Below are positions 53,601 to 64,000 of a stretch of 64,000 nucleotides of DNA, one piece after another. Both the position numbers and the translations under genes were made by a program. The stretch spans positions 1,574,501-1,638,500 of the forward strand of contig JBAJFG010000615.1 of the NCBI GenBank assembly GCA_037903475.1. The letters are read 5' to 3'. The notes under the pieces are model-generated. The model did not search any database and was not told the DNA's origin. It worked only from the letters and a program-made list of their open reading frames with translations. Position 1 is the stretch's first letter. Each line of letters begins with the position of its first letter. Source of the stretch: Ancylostoma caninum. Taxonomy: Eukaryota > Nematoda > Chromadorea > Rhabditida > Ancylostomatidae.

Positions 53601-56600
53601 ACATGCGCAGCGACCACACGCATCTAATAAAAGATGTTTTTTTAGGAAGTGAAGGCAGCTGAACAAAAATTTCATAAACTGTATAATTTAGTGAGGTCTT
53701 CCCTCCTTTTTAAGGCTTTTAAGGTTGTGAACTTACCGCGGCGGTCTTCGGTTATATCATGTGGGATGTCCCATTAATCGTGCACTACGCAAAATTCCGG
53801 AGATTTTTGGGCAAACTTTGATTGGCCTTTGCGCATGCCAACCATTTCCAAATTTTTGGAGGAATCTTCTAAATTTCAAGTTAATTCCAGGTAATCTCGG
53901 TAGTCTTCTCTCGGTAGCCACCTTTTTTTGCTATAGCATATACCACAGTTTCTCCCAGGCGGAAACTGCCGATGTAAAATCCGTAGAAGTAGTCATAGTT
54001 GTTATCTCCACAATGCATAACTGTTTTTAGAATTGTTGTTTTGAGCACAACAGTGTATAATGTGGCTTAGGTAGCTCACGAAGTTGTCATGATGGTCACG
54101 CCAAAAGTAAGGGAGGAAGCGCGGAATTTCTTCAATTGTCCTGACCTGGAAGGAGCAGAGATTGAAAGTCAAGGAGGTTTGGGGACGGCAGGCTCTCACT
54201 GGGAAAAACGAGTATTTGAGGTGAGTGTGTGTGGATCCGTTCCAATATCTATAGGTTTAGGTTCATGATTATTGTTCACCTTAAAACTCCTCATGGATGC
54301 GCCTTGCTAATGCTAGTTTTGATATGAATTTTGACATAGACCATTGAAATTCTGGTAACAAGAAACAAGGTACTTGTACTGCACGCATCCGATATCCATA
54401 GGCTAAACTCCAAGGGGCCGGGCCCGCTCGCCGCGCCGCATCATCTATGGCTGTCTTGACGATCTGCGGAACCAGTCTAGCGCTTGTTGGAGGAAACAGA
54501 AACAGGGACAGAAAATTGCCACTGAATCATGTTCTCTCCTTTAGCCCGGGAATATTTTCAAGGACTTTTTACTGTTCGACTGAGCGTGTTGATGCATTGT
54601 AAATCCCAAAACGCGCAACTAGGTGGACCACGTCTCCCCCAGAGCGGCATTCTTGGTTTTTATGGGAAAGTCTTGGTTTTTGAAGAAAAAAAACCATTCA
54701 TTTATTGGTCAAAAGCCATTTTTAAGCGGTTTTAACGGTTTCTTTTTTTCACAAGATTAAAGACGGTTTTACTAAACGGAGGATACTGTTTCGCGGGATA
54801 ATTGGTTGCTTACGTAGTATGCACCTACACTCGCCATGCGAAACAAGTCTGGTGGACCATCTTTGATGTTCTGCTCATTCTTTAAACAAAAGTTAGTTTA
54901 GTAGGTGACCGATAAAACTTACCATCAAGGTTTGCTGGGCAAGTGTTTCAAGGACTGCAGTTCTGATTGTCTACGCATCCGCATATTCCATCGGTATCAC
55001 TGTTCTCGTTTTCGATCGATCATGTGGCGGATGCGGTGAGGGGGTTCGGACAAACAGAGAACGCCTGATACTCATATTCCAGAAATTAATCCAATCATCT
55101 GCATTCCAGAATGAAGCGATGACTGGCGTTACCACACAAGTATACGCGCTCAGTCGGTTAACACTAGCTCTTTTTGAAGACTCTGGCTGGTATAAAGTGA
55201 ATTACGAGTGAGTGCTTCATAGTTATGAATCTGCTCTGGAAACTGCCTCAATATCCTGAGACTCCAGCAAAGCCGAGGAAATGAAATGGGGACAAGGACT
55301 AGGATGCAAGTTCGCTAAACAAAGCTGCTTAACATGGATGAAAGCAAACATCAAAGATCCTTATCCATACTGCAACGTGCTTGGAGATACAAGGTATTTC
55401 TTGTTAGCAAGAAACCACTGAAAACCTTGCTATCTACTGCACAATTTCTTTCAGATGTACCGACAACCGACGCGCAAAAGTTCGCTGCAACCTGGTCTCA
55501 GGCTCAAAGCAACTGCCTTCCACATATGACTACAATATTAAGGACTTGTTCTGGGACAAGAAGGGACGCAGCATACGCGGTTATGGTCACGTCTCGGTCG
55601 CCGACTACTGTCCTTACTACCGAGTAGGTAACACAGAATTCGTAGAACTTTTGATAGCTCACTTTTGAAGATAGCGGCATGATTATGTGAAGTTTGTAAA
55701 TCAAAGTCAAACACTAATAGTGTGCGCTACCTTGCGCTGCCTCCAAGTGTACACCATTTAATTTCAAAAACTGATTTTTCCCCTTATCTCTCTCTCCCCC
55801 CTTGTTCAGAAACAAACCTAAACGAGGCCTGCATAGACACAGTGAGCATTGATGAAGCTGACCGAATTGTGGGCTTAAAGGTGTGCCCCAGCTAAGGATC
55901 GATTCTGAAGTCTCGACATCAGAAGAATCTGCAGGCGACTCTGATCGAATTGGTGTACACATTTCCTAGCAGAAGCGCAGGTAAAACCCTTACTGAACCC
56001 CCTATTCTTGGAGAGTTCCAACTCCATGCGCTGCGACAACTACCACAACTAGTTGGACTCATTTAGGTGCCACCAATCGATATCACCCTGCCAGCGCACA
56101 TTACTACTCCTCGTTGCAGGCATCGCAGAGCGAGAACCTCGAACTCTCCAAAAATTAGGGATTCAAAAAGAGGTTTTCCGGCGCTTTTACGAATAAATTT
56201 CGATACCATTTTGGTCGGCATCGCCTGTAGATTCTCCAGATGCCACGACTTCAAAATCTAACCTTAGGTGGGACACTGTCGTTGAGCGCGTATCGCAGCA
56301 CGACCGCACCGCACGTTCGACTCAATTTCTTGCATTGCCATAATGACGTAGAACTACCAAATACGATGAAAAACACAAAGCATAGCTACGATCAACCATT
56401 ACGTACTGCAAGATTCCAGCGCGCGATGCGGTCGCGCTCCCGTTCACGTTTTAATCTCGTTGTTTACTATGTCTAATCAAAAACATTTGAGATTTACGGC
56501 GACGTTTCAAAAGAGGACACGGATACAAGATGTACATTCGCAGGAAACATGAATTACAACAATTATTCGCTGGAGGTAATGCATTCTAAGTGAAAATAAT

Positions 56601-58041
56601 TTTGGCTGGTGCAAAAGGCCTTCATATCATCTGTGGGATGTTTACAGATTTTCTCACCATCAGCTCGTTGTTTTGAGCTTGATGGTGACGGAGGCATCGC
56701 TATCAGGAATGAACACGGTACAAACACTTGGTTGCACTCCGTTGGATGCTTCGAGGTAAACATTTACTCCTCGGGCCAGATCAGAAAATGTGACCAGTAG
56801 TGGAGAGATGATCGTTTGCTACTATTTAGTACCGGTGTTCATCAGAACTCCGGAGCGCTTAAGGCGGAGAACTTTACCATATTTTCTGTTCAGACTGTTT
56901 GCGAGAAAAACTTACTCTACATCAAAACGCAGAGGTCAAAATTCTACCCATGTCATCGAAAAGGGCAGCTGATTCATGTAGAAAAGGTATGAGTTTGTTT
57001 CACCGGAATCTCATTGTGGAATTGGAATTGAAATCGAAATGTGGTATCAAAAACCTAGCAATGACACCCGTGAATCTATCAGCTGAGTTATGCTCTATTA
57101 GCTCCCAGAGGGCCCCTGATCTGACTTTGTCTGCAATTACACTATACATAGGCGTTGACTCTTCGAAACACATTCTCTTTTTTCTCCTTCTTATAATCGC
57201 CCATACCATGAACATCAGAAAGATAAACTAACTAATAATATGAGTGGGCGCTTCAACACTTGGAATTTGGGTACATTCATTCGTCCATTCATTCATTCAT
57301 TCATGCATTCGTAAATTCATTCATTCATTCATTCTCCCATTCATTCATTCATTCATTCATTCATTCATTCATTCATTCATTCATTCATTCATTCATTCAT
57401 TCATCCATTCATTATTCATTCCAGTACGAACAATTCTGACTGGACCCTTTAGGCGGTGTCATAAAGGGGTAGTGAGCAGGGATGAGCGGAATTATTGCAT
57501 GAGGCCGGAAGTCGGAAGTCGGAGGTTGGGAGAAGTTCGAAATCTGGCGAAATTTGGAGCGATGAATACAGCATGTCTAGATTGCCGTGGCCCAACGACT
57601 GCCAATCGTCCAGAAATCTAGAAGTCAGAAGCTCGCATGAGGCAAGAATTCAGGGACTTCCGACTTCCGGAAACCGGAATTCCGCTCATCCCTGGTAGTG
57701 AGCCCTGCGCTATTCACAAAAAAGATGTTCAGCTAAAAATATCAGTAATCAGTAATAATTACAACAGTCGAAATATGCTGGAGCCAAAATCCATTATCGA
57801 ATTTCCCGTCGATATGTGTCTCTGATTAGATGAAATCCATTATTTTCAGAGGGTGCATGGAGTCGGGACGATTAAAACCCGCATTGTCTGTCCTTCCTGT
57901 GCTGAACTTTGTGGAAAGTTGTTTTGCGCACCAGAAAGACATATTCATGAGCGCATTGGAGATTCGGCTAGAAGAAGCCCTTTCAACTTCTTATATCCTT
58001 TATTTACCTTCGTCATTACTATTGTTTTTCATATACTTTGA
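47685..58041 (+). CDS. Leishmanolysin-like (M8) metallopeptidase, copy 4
   Basis: Exons: 47685-47747, 47797-47924, 48473-48580, 50040-50151, 50213-50264, 50318-50429, 51835-51999, 52062-52137, 54071-54220, 55110-55207, 55268-55393, 55455-55623, 56492-56575, 56648-56755, 56894-56986, 57850-58041. They join to 611 codons without stop. The start was chosen because [18 protein letters not shown] is a signal peptide in an exon of exactly the same length (63 bases) and phase as exon 1 of copies 2 and 3. Zinc ligands H222 and H226 lie in [11 protein letters not shown]315 in SHWEKR, and Met326 in NEAMTG. The tail is strongly hydrophobic ([14 protein letters not shown]). The exon 13 acceptor (CATTTGAG) is poor. 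AATAAA at 58163-58168 may be the polyadenylation signal. Intron 8 contains long-TIR element copy B and intron 15 a hAT-type MITE. It is closest to copy 1. Confidence 0.88.
50901..51175. mobile_element. GCGTGCG palindromic MITE, intron 6 of copy 4
   Basis: The left end GGCAATTTATACCGGAAGAG then TGCGACTGACGCGCGTGCGT is complementary to the right end ACGCACGCGCGTCAGTCGCA then ...CAGTATAAAA. The interior carries GATGAAGACCAGTCAA. The orientation is opposite to the intron 1 copies. Confidence 0.7.
53066..53137 (-). repeat. tRNA-like unit 1 in element copy B
   Basis: Same structure as the unit at 46215-46286: minus-strand box A TGGCTCAGTGG, a central hairpin and GGTTCCACTCC. Confidence 0.5.
53213..53284 (-). 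repeat. tRNA-like unit 2 in element copy B
   Basis: Minus-strand TAGCTCAGTGG is a perfect box A here, followed by GGATCGAATCC as box B. Confidence 0.55.
54640..54860. repeat. Dispersed repeat shared with 8440-8870
   Basis: A TTGGGAAAGTCTTGG-like start, TTGGTCAAAAGCCATTTTTA and a T-rich ACGGTTTCTTTTTTTC segment correspond to the repeat upstream of copy 2. It lies in intron 9 of copy 4. Confidence 0.35.
57271..57420. repeat. (CATT)n microsatellite, intron 15 of copy 4
   Basis: About 150 bases of ATTC/CATT tetranucleotide repeats with a few interruptions. The Ser-Phe-Ile-His frame across it is a repeat artefact. Confidence 0.96.
57477..57694. mobile_element. hAT-type MITE with perfect 8-bp target duplication, intron 15 of copy 4
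   Basis: Terminal repeats CAGGGATGAGCGGAATT are exactly inverted at the two ends. GTAGTGAG flanks the element at 57469-57476 and 57695-57702. The CAGGGRTG terminus and the 8-base duplication are hAT signatures. The 218-base interior has no coding capacity. Confidence 0.85.
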
Positions 58042-59924
58042 ATTGTACTTAATTAAGAGGACTATAACTGCACAGATTTAACTGGAATTATATGAATGCA
58101 AACAATACTCTAGTCTGTACATTCCAAATATTCATCGCTTTCATGTTCAACCAACTACAAATAATAAACTTATGTATCTTTTGTGGTCAGGATGACGAAG
58201 TTGCAAAATTTACACCGAGAATAAAAACACGAGATCAACTAAAAGGTTGGACAACCGCTTCTTCTCAGAAGCGAGCAATCTCTGTTGATAAGGTAGACAG
58301 CAATGAGCCTTGGAATTCTAGGATTTCTCTTAAGAGCACATGGCAAAGAAGAGAGTGCGAATCAGCTGATAGACGTTCACTCAGGACAACTAGGGAACCT
58401 GTTTTGCATGAAATTGAAAGATGCAGATCTCATAATCAAGTTATACTGGCTATTGCAAGACAAGATATTTTAAAATCAATAGTTCTACAGCAACAAAGGG
58501 CAAATCCATGCAAAACTCATGCATATCTTTGCGAAATTCATTCGTCTCTAAATCCTGTACAAAACCTCGCGAAAAACACATGGATTTTCTCAATTCCATG
58601 CGAAACCCATGCATACCGGTGAACACACGGTTTCTATGTAGGTTTCCAGAGTATGTACTATTATAAAAAAGTGCACGCCTCGAGTGTCGATCAATAAAGG
58701 AACGCTGTGAAGCGACGACAGTGAGGAAAGCACATACAAACTGCTCTTTCCCACTATTATCTTCTCATCCTTACCATTTCTGATTACTACTGAACCACTG
58801 CTAAGCTTCACTTCTATATTTAATTGAGAATACACTCCTTATACCGAGCAGCCGAAGCGAAGCGTTCACGGATAATCTTCTTTTCTTTTTTTTTTCTTTC
58901 TCCACTTCTTGATTGTGCTGATTCCTATGTAATTGTGTCTTTTGTTCAAAAATTAGCAAAGATAGTTTCGACACATGTGAAAAGCCCGGAAATCTTTGAC
59001 TTCCGAAGTAACTGATCAGTTCACATGTTTGAATTGCACCTTTGATGTTGAAAATTAGCCTATCCGAAACCTTGTATTATAATTGAGAATGAATTAAAAT
59101 GGGATGCCATGCAGCTTATATGTAGGGCAATTTATACTGGATGCGTGCATTTGACGGAACGCATGCGCGTCTAATGATGATCGTGATGGTGTGAAGACAG
59201 ATTCGTTACCTTCATGGTGAGGCAGGTGTCTGCTGTTACATCATCTTTGCTAGACACCACTGTTCATGATCGTTTCGGAAAATTCAGCGGTGGAATGTGC
59301 ATAAATGGAGATTTCTAGTAACTTACTCATTGTGAGAAGTTAAAGGCACCTAATCTGAGAGCATGAAGAGATCGATTAGTAAGGATAATAAGAAGAACAC
59401 AGTCAACGTTCCTAGGATTTTTGCACTAGCCGGTATCGGGGCTTGAACTAGACCCTCCTCGGGTTGTAGACCCTTTCATCAGTAGTTCCCAAGGAAGCTA
59501 CAAAAAGACCTTAGTACTAAGTCAATAAGATGAGTCCGAGAACGTTAGAGGAATGTGTTGCAACAGGCAAAGAAATAGTTGCTCATTGAAAAAAAAAACT
59601 TCCCAAATCCATCTCCTACAAACAAGTCAGATCACAAAATTATGAGCCCAGAATAGTAGGTGATAAGGCACGTGTGAGCCTGATGATTCCTTTTCCTCTC
59701 TGGCATTAATTTGTTATTATACAGCAGGACCACCCGGTAGGGTTACAATAGGACATTAATTAGGGATATTTCTATCATTTTGTTCTGTTTTTGTTTTCAA
59801 GTTTCTCTTAACCACAAATGGTCGCGACATCGGAATCACGAATGTCTGACGCACGCACACGTTCCTTATATATTCTCGTGTTCATGTAACATAATTATTT
59901 ATAGAGGATGTTGCAGCATTTCAA
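58042..59924. other. Spacer between copy 4 and the ester hydrolase gene
   Basis: No gene recognised. A polyadenylation signal lies at 58163-58168. One end of a GCGTGCG MITE is present at about 59125-59190 (GGGCAATTTATACTGGATGC) without its partner end. Around 59434-59510 the minus strand has weak box A- and box B-like sequence, too poor to call. Confidence 0.5.
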
Positions 59925-62900
59925 ATGTCATGGAGAACGTTCGTTATCAACACGCTCAAGCCATCCAACAACGAACTTCGTTCAGTTATCGATTCTATAC
60001 TTTGGAGGAATTTCAAAAATGTTCAAGTAGAGGTTGCCTCAACTCCAGGTTTGTTCAATTATGTTTGTATTCATCCAGGCATCATGAAAAGTCACAGGTA
60101 TCCATGAGACCACTTTAGGCCCATGGCATACTTCACAGCGACACCGTCGCGGTGAAGAAAGTGAATGGAAATGGTGAGAACAAAATGTTACAAGTTCTCA
60201 TATCTTATCACTCAGTTTGTGTGGAATAGCGTGCTGGCACAAGAGCTAGTGTGTGAAAACTTTTGATGATGAACGGTCGCAGGGACGGCGTCGCTGTGTA
60301 GTATGCCATGGGTCTTCTCAGACACTCGTGAGGTTCGACCCCAGCACGTAAAGTTCTAGTTCCGTCCGCTCCCATGGAAGAGGCGACGTGCTGTTGGTGC
60401 CGTACGTACTGTGTTCCACCCCCGCCTACTGACTTGAACTGCCGGACGTGCTCAGTTCCACCTCCGCGTATCAGTTCCTATGCATTCACTTTTAGGGTTC
60501 AACCCCAGCACAAAACGTTTTCACAATGACCGTGCTAGCTAAATATGCTGCTGATACTGATTCAAACGTATATGTATAGGCCGACTGTCCGGTGTGGAAG
60601 TCTCAGCGGAGACCAGACTGAGGTCTCCACATGTGTAACTGGGGTCGAGTCCCTATTCGTGCTGATGTCGAACTCCACGAATGCCTGAGTTCTGCTTTGA
60701 TACGCGCGTTTGCGAAACGCTATTGCAAGCTGATGAGATGAAGTCCTCAGGAAGCCAGCAGTCATGCAAGTCCTAGCACTGGCTTCCAAAATAATTGGAT
60801 TACGCGCCCAAGAGCATTACGCAACATAATGAAGTTGAACATTAAATGGCTAAGGAAGTCTCAGAACCAGCTTTTGAGCCAACTTTGAGGTACAGGTAAA
60901 GTGTACGATCCATCCTGCTCGATGATTAGCACGTTCATAAGTCGTTCTCTCGAAGTTTCCGAAAGCTTGTATGGGTCTTAGGTCTTTTATGAGTCGCAAA
61001 CTTGCAAAAAAAAAGAGTATAAATTGTCCGATAACGAGACCTTACCCTGCTATAAGAAACTGTAATGATAGGTAACCTGAACAGTGTTCTTTATCAGGAC
61101 TTGAAGTTTCACGAGATTTTCAAAGGGGAAGGCAAGAAAGAGAAGATTAAGTTGCATGTCATATTCTAGACCTCACTGCGGCTCCATTCCGAATGACATC
61201 GAACGGCTTTGGCAGGAACCTTGTGATAGCTGAAGTCGGCGGGATGGGAAATTTATACCCCGAACTTCACAAGGAAAAGCAATATGATATCAAGGTAGAC
61301 AAAGTACTACTTTATGCCGATAAATGAATATAAAAATTCAACCATTCCAGGAAATTTGTGAGAAATGTGGCGCCCCCAATGCTTTTGTGTTCGGACCAGG
61401 AGCCTGTCCTTCTAGAGTTGTTGGTGCTGGTGAATTAGTTGCTGATGCGAACTTGTCGGAGAATAAGGTCTATTTCGGCGAATACATCCAATTCCTTCGT
61501 ATTTTTTTATTTCTCTCGGTATTTCATACTAAATTCTCAGATGACAAGTTCTCAGATACTTAGATGAAGTGTGTCTAGTGTCTATTTACTATTTATTACC
61601 AGTCTGGATATTGTGATTCCACTGACGCATCAAAAGCAAATAATAATGTTAACTACAAGGTATTTTAGGTGACGTCGAAGGTGACAACCTTGGTAAAGGA
61701 CCATTTCCTAGAGTACAAGACGAAGATAATAAATTCTACAAAATTTAGTCTGATGGGTAATCTTGTTGTTTCGGGACAGCCAGGCCCGTCGGAAGTTGGT
61801 GAGCTTCCCTTTGACTTCAAATTTACATATGTTTAGCTTTTATTTACGTCTTATGCATGGAATAGGAAGAATCAAAGTCCAATCTTGATCCAAGGTACAG
61901 TCGGGTCCGGCAGCCACTGCAAATGGGCGCCGGCGAGCGGCGCCCCGGTATTAATGAGCTATAAATCACTCGAGCTTGGGAGAAAGCGAAGAAAAATATA
62001 ATTTTAAAGTCCATGGTAGACAGAGTGCAGTGGATATGTTAAGGCTATAAAGCAGGGGACCATTTTCACAACTTTCACGTTTTTTCATTTTTGTGATTTT
62101 CATGAGGAAAGATTTCTGAATACACAATAAGCGAAGCCAACTCTTCCATTTTCTGCTATAGTACACTGCTTCGCGAATACAAAAATGGCCGTTATTCTTC
62201 TATAGATGGACACAGTACTTCAGTTATCCCATCTGAATAATAAAGCTCATCCAATTTGGGATCCTCAGAAATAATTGAAATCCGTATAAATTGTTCCATA
62301 TCCATTACGAAGTAGTTCTACCGCTCTCATTTATCTTTCGTGGAGTAGTCCTTTACGGCGGAGTTACTCTCTCCCGGTTTCCCTCAACTTTGAAAAAGTG
62401 GTTTTTCACTATTACTCACACTATTACTAATACTTACACTTACACTTATCGTAGTTTATCTTCGAAATTTATGCAAAACGTTGCCGGATGCCTTCCTGGA
62501 CTACCCTAAGGAGATCACGGGGGACGTTCCAAGCAGTGAACCCCAAACACTGCGATACTTAACTCTGGATCTCCAACGGAGTGGAACCAGCGATAGGGAC
62601 AGATTGCAATCTGCCACTCAAACCACTGAGCCATCCGGGCTACTTTTTATGTTGGAGTTTGTTAGATAACTGCAGCAGTCGTAGGCAGCATACTATATGT
62701 ATTTGCAAAACGGGGGCACAGGGCAGGATTCGATCCCCTGACCACCACAACGTCGATCATTCGCTCAACCCACTGAGCTATGCGCGCACGCGATGCAACA
62801 TACAAATAGTGTCCAATCTTACTTACACTTACACTTATCGTAGTTTATCTTAGAAATTTAGGTGAAAGGGAGTTGGGTGGGGCCACTCCTGTGAAGCCTA

Positions 62901-63939
62901 AGCCTAAGCCTTAAACCCATTCTTAAGCATAGGGTTAGGCTTATCTACCCTGTCTACTATGGACTAAATTGTATTTTTCTTCGCTTTCTCCCAAGCTCGA
63001 GTGATTTATAGCTCATTAATACCGGGGCGCCGGAGGGTGGCGGCGGCCGGCGCCCGCCGGCGCCCATTTGCAGTGGCTGCCGGGCCGGACTGTAGTCCTA
63101 GGCATACTGAAGAGTCGATATCTCAGAAAAACCTGCCAAAAAATTATCTATCAAAAAAAAAACTCTTATTTTATCAACTAAACTGTTACAAATCAACATA
63201 CAGTCTCTCTTTCGATCGATACTTATTAAAAACCTGCTACATGTAATTTTCAGTACATCTCAAATGTTCTGAGCGTACTGGAGAAGACAGCCTGCCGGGA
63301 TGCATCCGGAAAGGCATGGCTGAGCACTACGGACAATGGTGAGGGTTCAAGAATAATTATATTTTCACTTCCATTGCTGTGGTCCAAAATTTTCCCTCCA
63401 AAGTCCTTGTATTAGTGGAAGCTATAGCAGTAAGATCTATTAAATTAATATGTTCCAAAATTTGTAAATCGCTCTTGTACAGCTGCGTCTCCTTGGCTGG
63501 CATATTTCTACTCCTCCGAGGGAAAGCCGATGTTCACATAATTCCCGACTATCCAGCGAAATCGTTTAGTTCCATGGAGGAGGCAAGGCCAAATCTCGTC
63601 CTCTTAATTCTTTTTTTTGGCGATTTATCACAGTTTCAGGTAGAAAAGTGGTTCCAAATATTCAACGTAAGCGCTCCGCTAGTTTGTGCGTCTGTGCTAC
63701 ATTCATACGATCCAGGTTATAAATTACGAGTACAGCACACTCACTGCTATTCAGACCATGATGATGCAGGTTAGTGCAGCTACATTTGATGAAGAGACGT
63801 ACATATCCCTTCCTTAGAAAATATTTGTCGTACATTTCAAATTTCAGGACATTTCTACAACGACACGACGCCAGAAACTGCCGAATATGAAGGCTGGTTC
63901 ACGGCAGCCGAAAAAATCTATAGGATAGATGAAATCTAG
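59925..63939 (+). CDS. C11orf54: C11orf54-like ester hydrolase (DUF1907), zinc site intact, one splice unresolved
   Basis: Homologue of human C11orf54, a zinc-dependent esterase-fold protein. Exons: 59925-60048, 61170-61294, 61351-61467, possibly 61603-61659, 61669-61798, 63254-63338, 63483-63582, 63640-63769, 63848-63939. Recognisable blocks are STPDLT across junction 1, IAEVGGMGNLYPEL, NAFVFGPGACP, VSGQPG, HLKCSERTG, HIIPDYPAKSFSS, SAPLVC and the zinc motif HTHCYSDHDDAGH, with H279, H281 and H291 at the spacing of the human ligands. Length is 300-319 residues depending on the fourth exon (human protein about 315). The start ATG lies nine bases after a TTGCAG that could accept a spliced leader. 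The intron after SFSSMEE begins with GC (GAG/GCAAGG). At 61660-61668 only nine bases (GTATTTTAG) separate two open segments and contain an in-frame stop, so the fourth exon is either skipped or joined by another acceptor. The intron before 63254 contains long-TIR element copy C. Confidence 0.85.
60120..60312. mobile_element. CCCATGGCATAC-family MITE, intron 1 of the ester hydrolase gene
   Basis: The left end CCCATGGCATACTTCACAGC and the right end GTGTAGTATGCCATGGG are inverted with one mismatch over about 28 bases. The interior matches 31469-31664. No clear target duplication was found. Confidence 0.7.
62569..62640 (-). repeat. tRNA-like unit 1 in element copy C
   Basis: Same layout as 46215-46286; minus-strand TGGCTCAGTGG and GGTTCCACTCC are both retained. 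Confidence 0.5.
62716..62787 (-). repeat. tRNA-like unit 2 in element copy C
   Basis: Minus-strand TAGCTCAGTGG (perfect box A) and GGATCGAATCC (box B with one mismatch). Confidence 0.55.
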
Positions 63940-64000
63940 AGTCGCTTACCGGGGAGTTGACAGATTCAAGTGTAAATCGAAAATTCTACTTGCTGTTACA

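Larger units (their letters stand above)
61898..63092. mobile_element. TA-flanked long-TIR element with two tRNA-like units, copy C
   Basis: The ends are CAGTCGGGTCCGGCAGCCAC at left and, at right, the near-complement ending GGGCCGGACTG, with TA on both sides (61896-61897 and 63093-63094). It is the most compact copy (1,195 bases) and sits in an intron of the ester hydrolase gene, in the same orientation as the other two. Confidence 0.85.

Noticed and set aside
59434..59510. Possible tRNA gene on the minus strand
   Set aside because: Only loose box A and box B matches; stems do not pair into a cloverleaf.

Overview
The window is nuclear DNA of a nematode, most likely a clade V parasite of the hookworm type. 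This is inferred from many small GT-AG exons, TTAGGC telomere-like sequence, mariner, RTE-type and Penelope-like retroelement remnants, and a high density of short inverted-repeat elements. There is no bacterial-style gene packing; almost every long open frame comes from a repeat.

The main content is a head-to-tail array, all on the + strand, of four leishmanolysin-like (peptidase family M8) zinc metallopeptidase genes. Copy 1 (2023-7280) shows only its last ten exons. Copies 2 (9584-26462), 3 (29086-44386) and 4 (47685-58041) each resolve into 16 exons with matching phases and open frames of 618, 611 and 611 codons. Each complete copy starts with a 21-codon signal-peptide exon, has HELMH or HELIH plus a distant zinc His and a Met-turn, and ends in a hydrophobic tail. 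Copies 2 and 3 form a recent tandem duplication (about 9179-27490 and 28680-45345) lying between the more divergent pair 1 and 4.

A fifth gene (59925-63939, +) is a homologue of the C11orf54 ester hydrolase (DUF1907) with its HxH...H zinc site. Its model has one unresolved splice near 61660.

Introns and spacers hold the mobile DNA. There is a Penelope-like fragment (489-1078), RTE-type 3' ends (7745-8195 +, 20643-21160 -) and mariner remnants (13464, 33216). There are Mutator-type MITEs with 9-bp target duplications (12558-12768, 47413-47631) and a hAT-type MITE with an 8-bp duplication (57477-57694). Several elements have an empty paralogous site in the sister copy. Three copies of a TA-flanked, long-TIR element (45358, 52346, 61898) each carry two tRNA-like units. 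A 59-bp minisatellite fills 36480-38025. In the complete copies the insertions lie in introns and the exons stay intact.
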